A stretch of 64,000 nt of DNA from Haloferula helveola (GCF_037076345.1 NZ_AP024702.1:2356001-2420000); one strand, 5' to 3'. Shown: positions 8,513-17,495, numbered from the stretch's first letter. A program made the numbers and translations. The notes: a model not told the origin generated them from the sequence alone.

Positions 8513-11086
8513 TCACAGGTCGTTCGCAGCCTCTTCAACCCGCTCCAACTGCCAGAAGCGCCGCCCTTCGTTCAGCGGCCAGCTTCCGAACTCCTGCCAT
8601 GCTCCGTTGCCCGGAAGGGTGGCGGCCGGCGGATCGGTGAAGAGGAGATCCGTCGAGGTCCGAAGGTCGTAGCGGAAGCCGGCGCGTGTGGGGGCCGAAA
8701 TCACGGCCTGACCCGGCACGGACGACGTGTCGAATTTCCAATGCACCGGGTCGCCGAAGTAGGCCTCCACGTCCCACTCCAGCACGGAAACCGGGGTCGA
8801 GAGATTCTGGCCGGAGTAGCTGGCACCCATTCCAGGAAGCTTCTGATAGAAGATGTGCAGCACTTCGTCGCGCTTCCAACGGGATTCATCGTAGGTGGTC
8901 TCCCAGTTGCCGAGATTCTCGTGTGTGAGATTCATGCGGGTCCACTGGTTGCGACCGGGATCGGTTGCCTTGGGCAGCGAGAACACCGCCGTGATGCCGT
9001 CCGCCCGATTGTCGTTGTAGATCACGATGATGCGGTCCTCCGAATCGGTCAGCACCACCGGGCGGCCCATCCGGCTGCTACCCAGTTGGCCTTCCGAAAA
9101 CTTGGTCGCCGGGTCGTCGATGTCGCGAGCCGAGATCGTCCGCCGCTGCCACGAGGAGCCGTCATGGAAAAGAACCTGATACTGACGGGTGTGGTCGCCC
9201 GTCCCCGCCCCGGTCGCCCACCAGGTCGCAACCACCGGACGCCCTTCGCTGTCGGTGGTCATGCCCGACTCGTTGATGATGCTGTAGCCTTCCGGGATGT
9301 CCTCGATGATCTCGGGGACATGGCTCGCACCGAGCCCGAGGAACCAGTCGGCCTCGACGACCGGCAGGTCGATCGGCGTGCCGTCGGACCGCTCCCAGCT
9401 CACTCCATCGTCCGGTGACCGCAGATACACATAGCGATGGTTCGTCTGATAGCCTGACTCGCCCGCAAGCGAGTCTCCGTTGTAGCGGAACACACCCGCC
9501 AGATGCAGCATGCCGTCCGGCCCAAGTGTCATGCGGTCGGGGTAGAAACAGTTGTCGGGCGAGTCGCCCCTGCCCCTCATCAACGCCACCTGGGTGCCCC
9601 CGCCGTCGGCATGCACCGGCGCCCATGCGTCGGTCGCGATGTCGTAGCGGTTCAGGAACCAGTCACCGTTTCCCGATCCACCCTCACGGAAGAAATAGAG
9701 CACGTCACCGTCCGGCAACGTCTGGAACTTCGGATAGGTCACGGCATTCTCCTGTCCGGTCATCGCTTGCTCGATCATCACGATCGGCGCGGCCCCGAGG
9801 ACAGGCGAGTCGCTCTTCGCATAGTGGAACGCGTCGGCATGCATGCCCCAGCTCATGTGGAGGAACCCGTCACCATCGATCGCGCAGCTGATGACATCGT
9901 GGGCGTCATTGATGTTGTTCGACAGGAAGGTCGTGGGGAAGATCTCCCACTGCGGTCCATCGAGGTTGCGGCGTCCGATGGCGATCGTGTTGTTCGCTAC
10001 GTCGCCCGGGTCACTCGCGTGCCGGCGGTAGTAGGCGATGAACTGTTGGTCGCCGACCGTGATCAGGTTGTTCTGCAGGAAGGCCACCGAGTTGATCGAG
10101 GATCCGGCGTAGCCGTTCTCGTCGGTCGCGGGGTTGCCGTCGGTCACCGGGATGAACGCGACCATGGGGCGGTCGAGCGGTTCGTTCGGGTCGGTGCCGG
10201 CGGTTTCCTCGGCCGCGTTGTCAAAGCCGTCGTTGTCCGGATCGTCGGTTCCGGCGTACTTCGAAAGGATCTCGCCGTCGGATTCGCCGGGGTCTTCGCG
10301 GAAGTGAAGGATTTCCCAGGTATCCGTCAACCCGTCCTCGTCGGAATCCGAAGTCCCGATCAGGGTCAGCGAGAAGCTCTCTACCATGCCGCTGACGCCC
10401 GGATTCGAACGGGCGAGGCCCACCGCACCGATGGCCGCGCCCGACAGCAGCGGCTCAGTCGCCCGGATCAGGGTGTAGTCGGTTTCGACCGGTCGTTTCG
10501 CGTAAAAGGTGGCGGTCCAGTTGCCGGCACCAGCGGTGGTATCGAGTACCACACGCAGATCGACAGCGTTCTCGGCCGGCGACAGCGACCAGCCAAGACC
10601 GTCCGGGATTCCATGGTTGCCGGATCCGGTCTGCCCGGTTCCCAAGAACGTGTTGTTGTTCGTCAGGTTGAAGTCGCCGCGCGCCAGCGCCCACGCCACG
10701 CCCACCACGTTGCCGGTGATGAAGCGGTCGTTGGTTCCGGATGCGGCCGACTGCCCGTTGACGAAACCGACTGCAAACCAGTCGGTGTCACCCGGGACGG
10801 CGGACAGCTCCACATAGCGGGCATCGAGGGCATAGACCCGCCCGTCGACCGGAGTGAAAGGCAAGGTGGCGCTGCCCGGCCCGTCGCCGGTGCTTCCATC
10901 GCGATTGAAGTGGCTGCTCGCCGTCCAAGCGGCACCACCGAGGCTGGTGTCGGGCACGGACCCGTGGAGGTCGCTACCGTCGCCGTCGAAGTCATCGAAG
11001 AACAACAACTCCGCGCGAGCGGCGACGATTCCAACGGCCAGAAGCGGCACGAGGATCGTCGCGGATCTCAGGCTGGGGCCACGCAT
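8513..11086 (-). CDS. Secreted BNR-4 repeat protein with N-terminal lectin-like domain
   Basis: 857 residues. After the signal peptide (to about 25), a jelly-roll-like domain (about 28-245) closely resembles the whole mature part of the next gene upstream. A calcium-binding type-3-repeat segment (SDEDGLTD; DPDNDGFDNAAEE) links it to a beta-propeller matching BNR_4 (PF15892-type; DAHDVISCAIDGDGFLHMSWG; YPKFQTLPDGDVLYFFREG). BNR_4 occurs in ulvan lyases and other polysaccharide-active enzymes, so carbohydrate lyase or binding activity is plausible but unproven. The C-terminus (RAGFRYDLRTSTDL ... RRFWQLERV) is the verrucomicrobial secreted-protein module. No PEP-CTERM motif. Confidence 0.8.
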   Translation of the reverse strand: MRGPSLRSATILVPLLAVGIVAARAELLFFDDFDGDGSDLHGSVPDTSLGGAAWTASSHFNRDGSTGDGPGSATLPFTPVDGRVYALDARYVELSAVPGDTDWFAVGFVNGQSAASGTNDRFITGNVVGVAWALARGDFNLTNNNTFLGTGQTGSGNHGIPDGLGWSLSPAENAVDLRVVLDTTAGAGNWTATFYAKRPVETDYTLIRATEPLLSGAAIGAVGLARSNPGVSGMVESFSLTLIGTSDSDEDGLTDTWEILHFREDPGESDGEILSKYAGTDDPDNDGFDNAAEETAGTDPNEPLDRPMVAFIPVTDGNPATDENGYAGSSINSVAFLQNNLITVGDQQFIAYYRRHASDPGDVANNTIAIGRRNLDGPQWEIFPTTFLSNNINDAHDVISCAIDGDGFLHMSWGMHADAFHYAKSDSPVLGAAPIVMIEQAMTGQENAVTYPKFQTLPDGDVLYFFREGGSGNGDWFLNRYDIATDAWAPVHADGGGTQVALMRGRGDSPDNCFYPDRMTLGPDGMLHLAGVFRYNGDSLAGESGYQTNHRYVYLRSPDDGVSWERSDGTPIDLPVVEADWFLGLGASHVPEIIEDIPEGYSIINESGMTTDSEGRPVVATWWATGAGTGDHTRQYQVLFHDGSSWQRRTISARDIDDPATKFSEGQLGSSRMGRPVVLTDSEDRIIVIYNDNRADGITAVFSLPKATDPGRNQWTRMNLTHENLGNWETTYDESRWKRDEVLHIFYQKLPGMGASYSGQNLSTPVSVLEWDVEAYFGDPVHWKFDTSSVPGQAVISAPTRAGFRYDLRTSTDLLFTDPPAATLPGNGAWQEFGSWPLNEGRRFWQLERVEEAANDL

Positions 11087-11185
11087 GATTCAGTCTCTCT
11101 GTCTGGAAAACCTGCCTCCTGCCGGAGCCCAAGGCGATCGATACCAAGCCGGTCACCCGGAACCCTTTCATCGATCGCCATCACT

Positions 11186-11989
11186 TCAGCGGCGGCGGCG
11201 AAGCAGGGGTATGCCGGCGAGGGCCAACAGCAGGACCGTCGACGGTTCGGGCACCGCCGAGACCAACGAGAAGCTCTCCACCGTGCCGCTGACGCCGGGA
11301 TTCGAACGGGCGAGACCCACGGCCGTGATCGTCGCTCCCGTCAGAAGGGACTCGGTCGAACGGACCAAGGTGTAGCTCCCGTCGCTAGGGCGTTTGGCGT
11401 ACCAAGTGGCGGTCCAGTTGCCGGTGCCGCCGGTGGTATCCAGCACGATGCGCAGGTCGACCGTGCTCTCCGGTGGCGAAAGTGACCACGATTGGCCGGT
11501 GTTGTCGCCGCCTCCCTCGCCGAGGCCGTAGTTCCCCGAGCCAAGCTGGCCGGTTCCCAGAAAAGTGTTGTTGGTGGTCAGGTTGAAGTCTCCGCGAGCC
11601 ATCATCCATGCGCTACCGACCACATTGCCGGTAATGAAACGCTCGTTCGTGCCGGACGCGCTCGACTGCCCGTTCACGAATCCTACCGCGAACCAGTCGG
11701 TATCGCCCGAATTGGCCGAGAGACCGCCGTAGGTGGCGTCGAGGGTGTAGGTGAATCCGTTGGCCGGAGTGAAGGCAAGGGTCGCGCTTCCCGGTCCATC
11801 GCCCGTTGTGCCGTTGCGATTGAAGTTCGCGCTGGCGACCCAGTTGACGCCTGTCGTCACGTCGGGAGTCGCCCCATCGAGATCGCTGCCGTCACCATCG
11901 AAATTGTCCGAGAAAATCGTCGCGGCCCGGCTCGCCGGCATCGCTGCCGCCAGAATGGCGATCGGAAGCAAAACGCTGGGTCTATTCAT
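11186..11989 (-). CDS. PEP-CTERM sorted protein with lectin-like domain
   Basis: 267 residues from the ATG at 11987-11989. The frame is open further upstream, but a clean signal peptide (MNRPSVLL...ASRAA) begins here. The mature domain is nearly the same as residues about 28-245 of the downstream BNR-4 protein (DNFDGDGSDL; GDTDWFAVGFVNGQ; RFITGNVVG; GLARSNPGVSG). The C-terminus is a textbook PEP-CTERM signal: VPEPS, a hydrophobic helix, then RRRR. PEP-CTERM proteins are processed by an exosortase, which is not in this window. Same strand and 99 bp upstream of the BNR-4 gene, so possibly cotranscribed. Confidence 0.85.
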   Translation of the reverse strand: MNRPSVLLPIAILAAAMPASRAATIFSDNFDGDGSDLDGATPDVTTGVNWVASANFNRNGTTGDGPGSATLAFTPANGFTYTLDATYGGLSANSGDTDWFAVGFVNGQSSASGTNERFITGNVVGSAWMMARGDFNLTTNNTFLGTGQLGSGNYGLGEGGGDNTGQSWSLSPPESTVDLRIVLDTTGGTGNWTATWYAKRPSDGSYTLVRSTESLLTGATITAVGLARSNPGVSGTVESFSLVSAVPEPSTVLLLALAGIPLLRRRR

Positions 11990-12233
11990 GGAATCTTCGA
12001 GAAACCGGAGCGGGTTGATGGGAAATCCGCCCTTCGGGCGATCTACAAACAAGGAAGTCACCTCACTCCCGGCAAGGATTTTCCGACCCTGGAGGCCGCC
12101 TGATCCCCTCGCCTGCCCGCTTTCCCGAGACTTTCGTGCTCGCCCCGTCGCCCGGTTTTCCCGTCCTTGCCTACCAGCGGTTGGCTCTCCGCCCCGCTCA
12201 TTCTCCTGATCCCGACGTCGGGCGATGCCGTGA

Positions 12234-13217
12234 TCACCGCCGAGGGCGCATGGGACCCGCGGGCACCTCGTGGTCCTTCCACTCGGACTTCTCGCCTCGG
12301 AGGTGGTGCTTGAGGAAACGGGATACGAGCTGGTTGGTCTCGGGGCCGAATCCCTGGCCGTGGCCGGCATCTTTTACGGCAACCAGCGTACTTGGGACTT
12401 CGACCTTCTCCAGCGCGACATCGAGAAGCTCGGACTGGTTGAAGGGCACAAGCGGGTCCTTGGTGCCGTGAATGATCAGGAAGGGCGGATCGCCGGCATC
12501 GACGTAGGTGATCGGATTTGCGGCTGCCACCTTGTCGGGATGCTCCTGGATCGCACCACCGACCAGCTTCGACTCGGGTGAGTTCGGGGCGTCGTGATCG
12601 ATCGGCCCCTTCCCGTCGGATGCCGCGGACATTTTCGAAAAGTCGGTGGGGCCGAAGAAGTCGACAACACACGTTACCTTTGTCGATTCCGCGGTATTCG
12701 GACCGAGCTTGCCGTCCATCGCCTCGACTCCGGCAGACGTTCCGAGCACCGCAACCAGATGCCCGCCGGCGGAAGTCCCCCACACCGCGATCTTGTCCGG
12801 GTCGAGTCCATGCTTGTCCGCGTTGGCGCGGATCCAGCGGATGGCCGCCTTGCAGTCGTGCATCTGGGCCGGCCATTGCGCCTCGTCGGTGAGGCGGTAG
12901 CCGACCGAAACTCCGGCATAGTCGCCGGAAGCCACCAGAGGCACCAGGCGTCGCACCGCCTGGCGCTTGTCGCCGCTCTGCCATCCGCCTCCGTGGACGA
13001 AGACGACCACCGGCAGTGGCTTCTTTCCCTCCCGAGCCTTCGGCAGAACCAGGTCAAGGCGTTGTCTCGGATTGTCGGTATCGGCGTAGCTCACATCGCG
13101 GGTTACCTCGACCGATTCCGCCAGCCGCAAGTTCGCAAGCGGTCGCTCTTGGGCGGCAACAGAGGACAAAAGCGCAGAGGATGTCCACAGCCACAGCGAA
13201 TTGCGAAGTCGTGTCAT
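12234..13217 (-). CDS. Secreted alpha/beta hydrolase (BD-FAE / lipase-like esterase)
   Basis: 327 residues with an N-terminal signal peptide ending near VAAQE. Oxyanion-hole motif HGGGW (75-79), nucleophile elbow GTSAG with Ser149, a late Asp in IIHGTKDPLVPF and the His in DAGHGQGF make a complete catalytic triad. The start DVSYADTDNPRQRLDLVLP is typical of secreted carboxylesterases associated with polysaccharide breakdown (feruloyl or acetyl esterase-like). The substrate cannot be fixed from sequence. It is divergent from the lamin-tail gene across a 152-bp spacer. Confidence 0.85.
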   Translation of the reverse strand: MTRLRNSLWLWTSSALLSSVAAQERPLANLRLAESVEVTRDVSYADTDNPRQRLDLVLPKAREGKKPLPVVVFVHGGGWQSGDKRQAVRRLVPLVASGDYAGVSVGYRLTDEAQWPAQMHDCKAAIRWIRANADKHGLDPDKIAVWGTSAGGHLVAVLGTSAGVEAMDGKLGPNTAESTKVTCVVDFFGPTDFSKMSAASDGKGPIDHDAPNSPESKLVGGAIQEHPDKVAAANPITYVDAGDPPFLIIHGTKDPLVPFNQSELLDVALEKVEVPSTLVAVKDAGHGQGFGPETNQLVSRFLKHHLRGEKSEWKDHEVPAGPMRPRR

Positions 13218-13295
13218 GTCCGATTCAACTCCCCGAATCTCCGAAGGTCGCGACCGGTCACTTGGGTACGATGATTCCTGCTTGGACCATCGGGG

Positions 13296-13321
13296 AAAAA
13301 GCGAGCCGATTTGGAGCTCGC
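13296..13321 (-). terminator. Hairpin with T-run on the minus strand (terminator or leader attenuator)
   Basis: On the minus strand, GCGAGC (13321-13316) and GCTCGC (13306-13301) form a stem directly followed by five T's. It lies about 80 nt upstream of the esterase start and antisense to the start region of the lamin-tail gene. It could stop antisense readthrough or act in the esterase leader. Confidence 0.4.
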
Positions 13322-13340
13322 TCGGTTCCTCCCGGCGATC

Positions 13341-13354
13341 CTAGGCTAGCCTAG
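13341..13354. promoter_or_regulatory. Perfect 14-bp palindrome CTAGGCTAGCCTAG
   Basis: A fully self-complementary 14-mer containing three CTAG tetranucleotides. It lies 15 bp before the lamin-tail start codon, in the divergent spacer with the esterase. It could be an operator; function is unknown. Confidence 0.4.
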
Positions 13355-13369
13355 TCTCCCACTCCCGCC

Positions 13370-14731
13370 ATGTCCCCCTTCTCCCTCCTTCGCACAGTCT
13401 TCGCGGCGTTCGTAATCGGGTTTCCGACACACTTGGCCGGCCAGCTCATCCTTTCCGAGGTCTACTACGATCACGTGGGCAGTGATAACGGATATGAATG
13501 GGTGGAAATCGCCAACGTCGGAACCACGACCGTCGATCTGTCCACTTGGAGTCTCGGTTGGGGCGGGTCCGACTACACCTACGGCACGCTGCAACTCTCG
13601 GGCACGATCGCACCGGGAGCGACCTTCGTGGTGGGTGGTCCGATTTCGGATCCAGTGAACGCCAATCCGACCTACGATCTGGCCATCGACTTCGATCCGG
13701 ACATCCAGAACGGTGGAGCGTCGGCGGACGGGATCGCACTCTTCGATGTCGTGGCGGAAGACATCAAAGCCGCCAGCATTCCCGTGGACGCGGTGATCTA
13801 CGCCGGGACGAACACCAACAACCTGCTCGACGAGACCGGCAACCCGGGAGCGACGGATGTCGCCGACGTGACCAATGGATGGTCGATCCAGCGGATCGAT
13901 CTCGAAGGCACCTGGGCGCAGAACGAATTTCCCAGTCCGGGTACCCTCGCATTCGGACTTGGCAGCGACACGCTGCTGCTGTCGGAGGTCTTCTACGATC
14001 CGGTTGGTACCGGCGACGACGGGCTGGAATGGGTCGAGATCATCAATCCCGGCAGCACTGCTGTCGATCTCTCGAGCTGGAGCCTCGGTTGGGGAGGGCT
14101 CAACCTGGTCTACGGGCAACTTCAGCTGAGTGGCACCATTGCGGCTGGAGCGACGATCGTGGTAGGCGGGCCGGTATCGAGCGCGGCCAACCAGAATCCC
14201 AGCTTCGATCTCGCCGTTGATTTGAATCCGGATCTCCAGAACTCCGGTGCCGCCGCCGACGCGGTCGCGCTCTTCAATCTTCCGGCGAGCTCCGTTTCCG
14301 CCAGCACGGTGCCTGTCGACGTGGTCATCTACGGGGGCACCAATTCCAACAACCTCATCGACGAGACCGGCGCGATCGGCACCGTCGATGTCGGTGACGC
14401 CGCTTCCGGGCAGTCGATCGTGCGGATCAATCTCGCCGGTGCCTGGCAGATCCAGAACACACCGACACCCGGTATCGCTGCCTTTGCCTTCGGCGATCCG
14501 GTCACCGGCGTACGGATCCTTTCGGTCAACACCACCACCGGCACCGTGCAGCTCGAGATCACCCTGGCGACGGCGGCCTCGGTCGACATCGAGTCCAGCG
14601 GCAACCTCGCTCCAAGCAGCTGGCAGCCGGAGTCGACGGTAGCACTTCCGGCCGGCACGACGACCGTATCGGTCACGCTCAGCCCGGTGCCTGACAGGGC
14701 GTTCCTCCGGGTGTTGGAGTCCGGCCCCTGA
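13370..14731 (+). CDS. Secreted protein with two lamin-tail domains
   Basis: 453 residues; the signal peptide ends near HLAGQ. Two tandem lamin-tail (LTD) domains, about 26-200 and 207-385, share the same plan: LILSEVYYD / LLLSEVFYD, EWVEI-N-G---VDLS-WSLGWGG, then QLSGTIA-GAT-VVGGP. The internal duplication is clear. The C-terminus (VNTTTGTVQLEITLATAASVDIESSGNLAPSSW ... RAFLRVLES) is the verrucomicrobial secreted module seen in other proteins here. LTD domains in bacteria occur in extracellular and surface proteins, and their ligands are mostly unknown. No PEP-CTERM motif. Confidence 0.82.
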   Translation: MSPFSLLRTVFAAFVIGFPTHLAGQLILSEVYYDHVGSDNGYEWVEIANVGTTTVDLSTWSLGWGGSDYTYGTLQLSGTIAPGATFVVGGPISDPVNANPTYDLAIDFDPDIQNGGASADGIALFDVVAEDIKAASIPVDAVIYAGTNTNNLLDETGNPGATDVADVTNGWSIQRIDLEGTWAQNEFPSPGTLAFGLGSDTLLLSEVFYDPVGTGDDGLEWVEIINPGSTAVDLSSWSLGWGGLNLVYGQLQLSGTIAAGATIVVGGPVSSAANQNPSFDLAVDLNPDLQNSGAAADAVALFNLPASSVSASTVPVDVVIYGGTNSNNLIDETGAIGTVDVGDAASGQSIVRINLAGAWQIQNTPTPGIAAFAFGDPVTGVRILSVNTTTGTVQLEITLATAASVDIESSGNLAPSSWQPESTVALPAGTTTVSVTLSPVPDRAFLRVLESGP

Positions 14732-14818
14732 AGCTCTTCCCGAATTCGCCTCATCCGCTCGGTTGATTCCTGCCGAAAGTCGTGGATACTGCGCGGGTAT
14801 CTCCGAGAAAACGACCTC

Positions 14819-15442
14819 ATGAAACACCTCCGAAGCATCCTCACCGCCGCCGGGTTCGCGTTTGTCGCGATCGCCTTCTCCTCCTGCGAGACCATGAACA
14901 CCGGTAGTCCCGGCACGGCTTTCTCTTACAACCCTTCGGTAACGCAGCCGACCAACCGCTCGGCGGTGAAGGTCAAGATCAGCACCAGTGCCCAACGGAT
15001 CTACGTGGTCGAGGGTGACAAGGTCCTGCTGGCCACCCCCTGCTCGGTCGGCACGGCATCGACACCCACCCCGAAAGGCAACCACCGGATTCTCAGCAAG
15101 ACCCGCCACCGCCGCCGCGCGAGCAATCCCGGTGCCGGCTATCCGATGACCTACTGGATGTCCTTCTACAGCGCCTCCTACGGCATGCACTGGGGCTTCG
15201 TGAAACCCTACCCCTGCACCCACGGATGCGTACGCATGCCACTTAACTCGGCACGCAAGGTGTTCGACATGGTGAGCGTCGGCACTCCGGTCAACGTATC
15301 GACCAGCCAACCGTGGGATTCCACGATCGGCGCAAGTCTTCCGCGGCTCGACGACTCCGCGCTGCCGAATCCGCCAAATTCCTACATGCACAGCCCGCAG
15401 GTGTTCCGGGATGCCGAGCAGGGCAAGATGTGGAACTTCTGA
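14819..15442 (+). CDS. L,D-transpeptidase (YkuD) lipoprotein
   Basis: 207 residues. A lipobox-like FSSC with Cys23 follows the signal peptide, so this is probably an outer-membrane or periplasmic lipoprotein. The YkuD catalytic motif is HGCVRM with His135 and Cys137, preceded by the conserved TPKGNHRI and W-SFYSASYGMHWGF segments. Such enzymes make 3-3 peptidoglycan cross-links or attach proteins to peptidoglycan. It is followed within 31 bp by a strong terminator, so it ends its transcription unit. Confidence 0.88.
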   Translation: MKHLRSILTAAGFAFVAIAFSSCETMNTGSPGTAFSYNPSVTQPTNRSAVKVKISTSAQRIYVVEGDKVLLATPCSVGTASTPTPKGNHRILSKTRHRRRASNPGAGYPMTYWMSFYSASYGMHWGFVKPYPCTHGCVRMPLNSARKVFDMVSVGTPVNVSTSQPWDSTIGASLPRLDDSALPNPPNSYMHSPQVFRDAEQGKMWNF

Positions 15443-15472
15443 GGAAAGGCGCAGCCTCACTCTATCGACGAA

Positions 15473-15500
15473 GGGCGACCCGGAAGGGCCGCCCTTTTTT
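15473..15500 (+). terminator. Rho-independent terminator after the L,D-transpeptidase gene
   Basis: GGGCGACCC, loop GGAA, GGGCCGCCC (one mismatch), directly followed by six T's. It begins 31 bp after the stop codon. Confidence 0.85.
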
Positions 15501-15527
15501 CTAACTCACCGCTTCGCTCGTCGCGGC

Positions 15528-16292
15528 CTAAAGTTTCGCCAAGGCGACCACGGTCTCCTGCTTGGACTTCACGACGCCGCCGGGCTGTTCCAAGGTGATC
15601 ACGAACGCCTTCGGTTCGTTGATTGGCAGCTTGGCATCGATCGGGATGAGGACCTCGTGCGAGCGCGCATCGATGTCGAAGACACCACCGTCGACCGGCG
15701 AATCGGCGTCCCGCTGCGGGTCGACAATCCAGAGCTGGTACTGCGCGACCGTCGGGTCATTGACCGGAATGCCGGTGAGACGCATGAAGCCTTGCTGGCG
15801 ATCGTCGCTCCAAAGTACCTCGCCACCCGCGGCTTCAAATTCCCCGAGCCCGCTGAAGCCGAGCCGAAGGAGGTCGGATGACTCCGCTACGAGCCGGTCG
15901 GCGGTTAGGCGTTGAGCAGAGCCATTTCCTCCCCGCATGCCTTGGAGGGCCAGCAGCAGGACCAACACCGCGGCGATCGCCCAGCCGGAAGCGGGATGGC
16001 GGACGATCCTGTGCCACGGGGAAACGGCCGGCTCAACGATGGTAGCGCCGCCCGGAGCCTCCTTCTCCCCGGCGAGATCCCAGAGCCTGTCCGCGAGCTC
16101 TGGGGGCATCTCTTCACTCTCGCCGAGCGCGACATCCAATGCGGCGGCCGTCATCATCAGGGAGCCGTCCGGCGTGCGGCCGAGCTTTTCACACAGCTCC
16201 TCGAGCTCGCGGGTTTCTGCGGCATCGAGATCCCCAAGCGCGAGTCCGGCGCTAAGCTCCGCAAAGCGGTCTTCCTGCGAGTCGGGATTCAT
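15528..16292 (-). CDS. Anti-sigma factor, RskA-like
   Basis: 254 residues: an N-terminal cytoplasmic part (FAELSAGLALGDLDAAETRELEEL) resembling the RskA anti-sigma domain, one membrane helix at about 100-115 (WAIAAVLVLLLALQG), then a periplasmic RskA C-terminal domain (GFMRLTGIPVNDPTVAQYQLWIVDP; FVITLEQPGG). Its ATG overlaps the sigma gene stop by 4 bp, the usual coupled sigma/anti-sigma order. It should hold the adjacent ECF sigma factor inactive at the membrane until regulated proteolysis. No zinc-binding HxxxCxxC motif is present. Confidence 0.88.
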   Translation of the reverse strand: MNPDSQEDRFAELSAGLALGDLDAAETRELEELCEKLGRTPDGSLMMTAAALDVALGESEEMPPELADRLWDLAGEKEAPGGATIVEPAVSPWHRIVRHPASGWAIAAVLVLLLALQGMRGGNGSAQRLTADRLVAESSDLLRLGFSGLGEFEAAGGEVLWSDDRQQGFMRLTGIPVNDPTVAQYQLWIVDPQRDADSPVDGGVFDIDARSHEVLIPIDAKLPINEPKAFVITLEQPGGVVKSKQETVVALAKL

Positions 16293-16873
16293 GATGCGGG
16301 CTCGATGGTTGGCGTCCGTGCGCTCATCCGATCGCGCAGTGCGATCAGTCCGCGGCGGAGGCGGGTCTTGACTGTCCCAAGGGGCAGCCCGGTTTTCTCG
16401 GCAATCTCACCGTGGGTCAATCCCAGCCGGAAATGCAGCTCGAAGAGGTTTCGCGTTTCGTCCGGCAGTTCCTTCAGCGCGTTCATCGCCGCGTCGGGAT
16501 CACCCGGCACGGATTCGTTCGCCGGACTTGGGCTCGAAGCAGCTGCAAGAGGCGCCTCGTCGATCGGTTCGAAGACGGGCTGCCTCGACTGCCGGCGCAG
16601 GCAGTCGATCGCACGTCGTCGCGCGATCATCCCGACAAAAGTGTTCGGCGACGACAGCGAAGGCTCGAACCGACCGGCCTTCTGCCAGATCTCGGTGAAG
16701 ATCTCCTGAACCGTATCCTCGGCAGCCGTGCGGTCGCGCAAGTACTTGCGGGTGATGTGCCACACGAGCCCGCCGAACTGGTGGATCGCTTCCTTCATGG
16801 CCGACGCATCCCCCGCCCCGATCCTTTCGAGGAGCGAGTGTTGCTGGGACTGTGCTTCGGGAGGTTCTGGCAC
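16289..16873 (-). CDS. ECF sigma-70 family factor (SigK-like)
   Basis: 194 residues. Region 2 is at about 25-95 (RKYLRDRTAAEDTVQEIFTEIW; NTFVGMIARRRAIDCLRR). An acidic, Ala/Ser/Pro-rich linker leads to region 4 (LKELPDETRNLFELHF; LTHGEIAEKTGLPLGTVKTRLRRGL). It is coupled to the RskA-like gene downstream. The fasciclin gene lies 97 bp upstream on the same strand, separated by a hairpin. The closest known parallel is the SigK/RskA pair controlling fasciclin-domain antigens in mycobacteria; assigning this protein to that group is inference. Confidence 0.88.
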   Translation of the reverse strand: MPEPPEAQSQQHSLLERIGAGDASAMKEAIHQFGGLVWHITRKYLRDRTAAEDTVQEIFTEIWQKAGRFEPSLSSPNTFVGMIARRRAIDCLRRQSRQPVFEPIDEAPLAAASSPSPANESVPGDPDAAMNALKELPDETRNLFELHFRLGLTHGEIAEKTGLPLGTVKTRLRRGLIALRDRMSARTPTIEPAS

Positions 16874-16915
16874 GGGAAAGGCATCGGTTGGAGACCGGAG
16901 GAAGCCTTCATGAAC

Positions 16916-16949
16916 GAAAGGCGGACGGATCCGCAGGGACCCGTCCGCC
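16916..16949 (-). terminator. Hairpin between fasciclin and sigma genes
   Basis: On the minus strand, perfect 9-bp arms (GGCGGACGG and CCGTCCGCC, 16949-16941 and 16928-16920) enclose a 12-nt loop and are followed by TTTCG. The U-tract is weak. It starts 22 nt past the fasciclin stop and may let the fasciclin gene be expressed separately from the sigma operon. Confidence 0.5.
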
Positions 16950-16970
16950 AGATCGCGGATCGCGCAACGA

Positions 16971-17495
16971 TTACTCTTCCGACGGCGGCAGGATGACCGC
17001 GTCGATCACGTGGATCACGCCGTTGGTGGTCATGATGTCGGTCTTCACGACAGTGGCGCTCTCGTTGAGCATCAGCTTGCCGTCGGTCACCTTGAGCGCG
17101 ATCGCCTTCTTGTTGAGAGCGGTGGCCTCACTCAGCTTCACCGCTTCGCTCGCAGGCACCTTACCGGCCACGACGTGGTAGGTAAGGATGTCGACGAGCT
17201 TGCCCTTGTTTTCCGGCTTGAGGAGCGTTTCGACAGTACCTTCGGGAAGTGCGGCGAAAGCGTCGTCGGTCGGCGCGAACACGGTGAACGGTCCGTCGCC
17301 CTTGAGCGCTTCGACGAGGTCAGCGGCCTTCACGGCGGCGACCAGCGTGCTGAACGTCTCAACCGACGCGGCGGTCTCGACGATATCCATCTTCGGCTTG
17401 GCTTCGGCCTTCTCTTCCTCACCAGCGATGGCGGAAGGCAGGCTGAGAGCGGTGGCGGTGACTCCGGCGAACAGGAACTTGAGGGATGTCTTCAT
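16971..17495 (-). CDS. Secreted fasciclin (FAS1) domain protein
   Basis: 174 residues from the ATG at 17493-17495. The signal peptide ([12 protein letters not shown] ... SAIAG) fixes this start; the upstream open frame lacks any signal. A single FAS1 domain spans about 35-172, with H1-like [43 protein letters not shown] and the H2-like end [16 protein letters not shown]1 proteins act in adhesion and matrix interactions. It sits upstream of the ECF sigma and anti-sigma genes on the same strand. Confidence 0.92.
   Translation of the reverse strand: MKTSLKFLFAGVTATALSLPSAIAGEEEKAEAKPKMDIVETAASVETFSTLVAAVKAADLVEALKGDGPFTVFAPTDDAFAALPEGTVETLLKPENKGKLVDILTYHVVAGKVPASEAVKLSEATALNKKAIALKVTDGKLMLNESATVVKTDIMTTNGVIHVIDAVILPPSEE

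Noticed and set aside
13346..15460. A 704-codon open frame opposite the lamin-tail and L,D-transpeptidase genes
   Set aside because: Antisense shadow running through two good genes and a spacer; composition is Arg/Gly/Asp-rich without domains.
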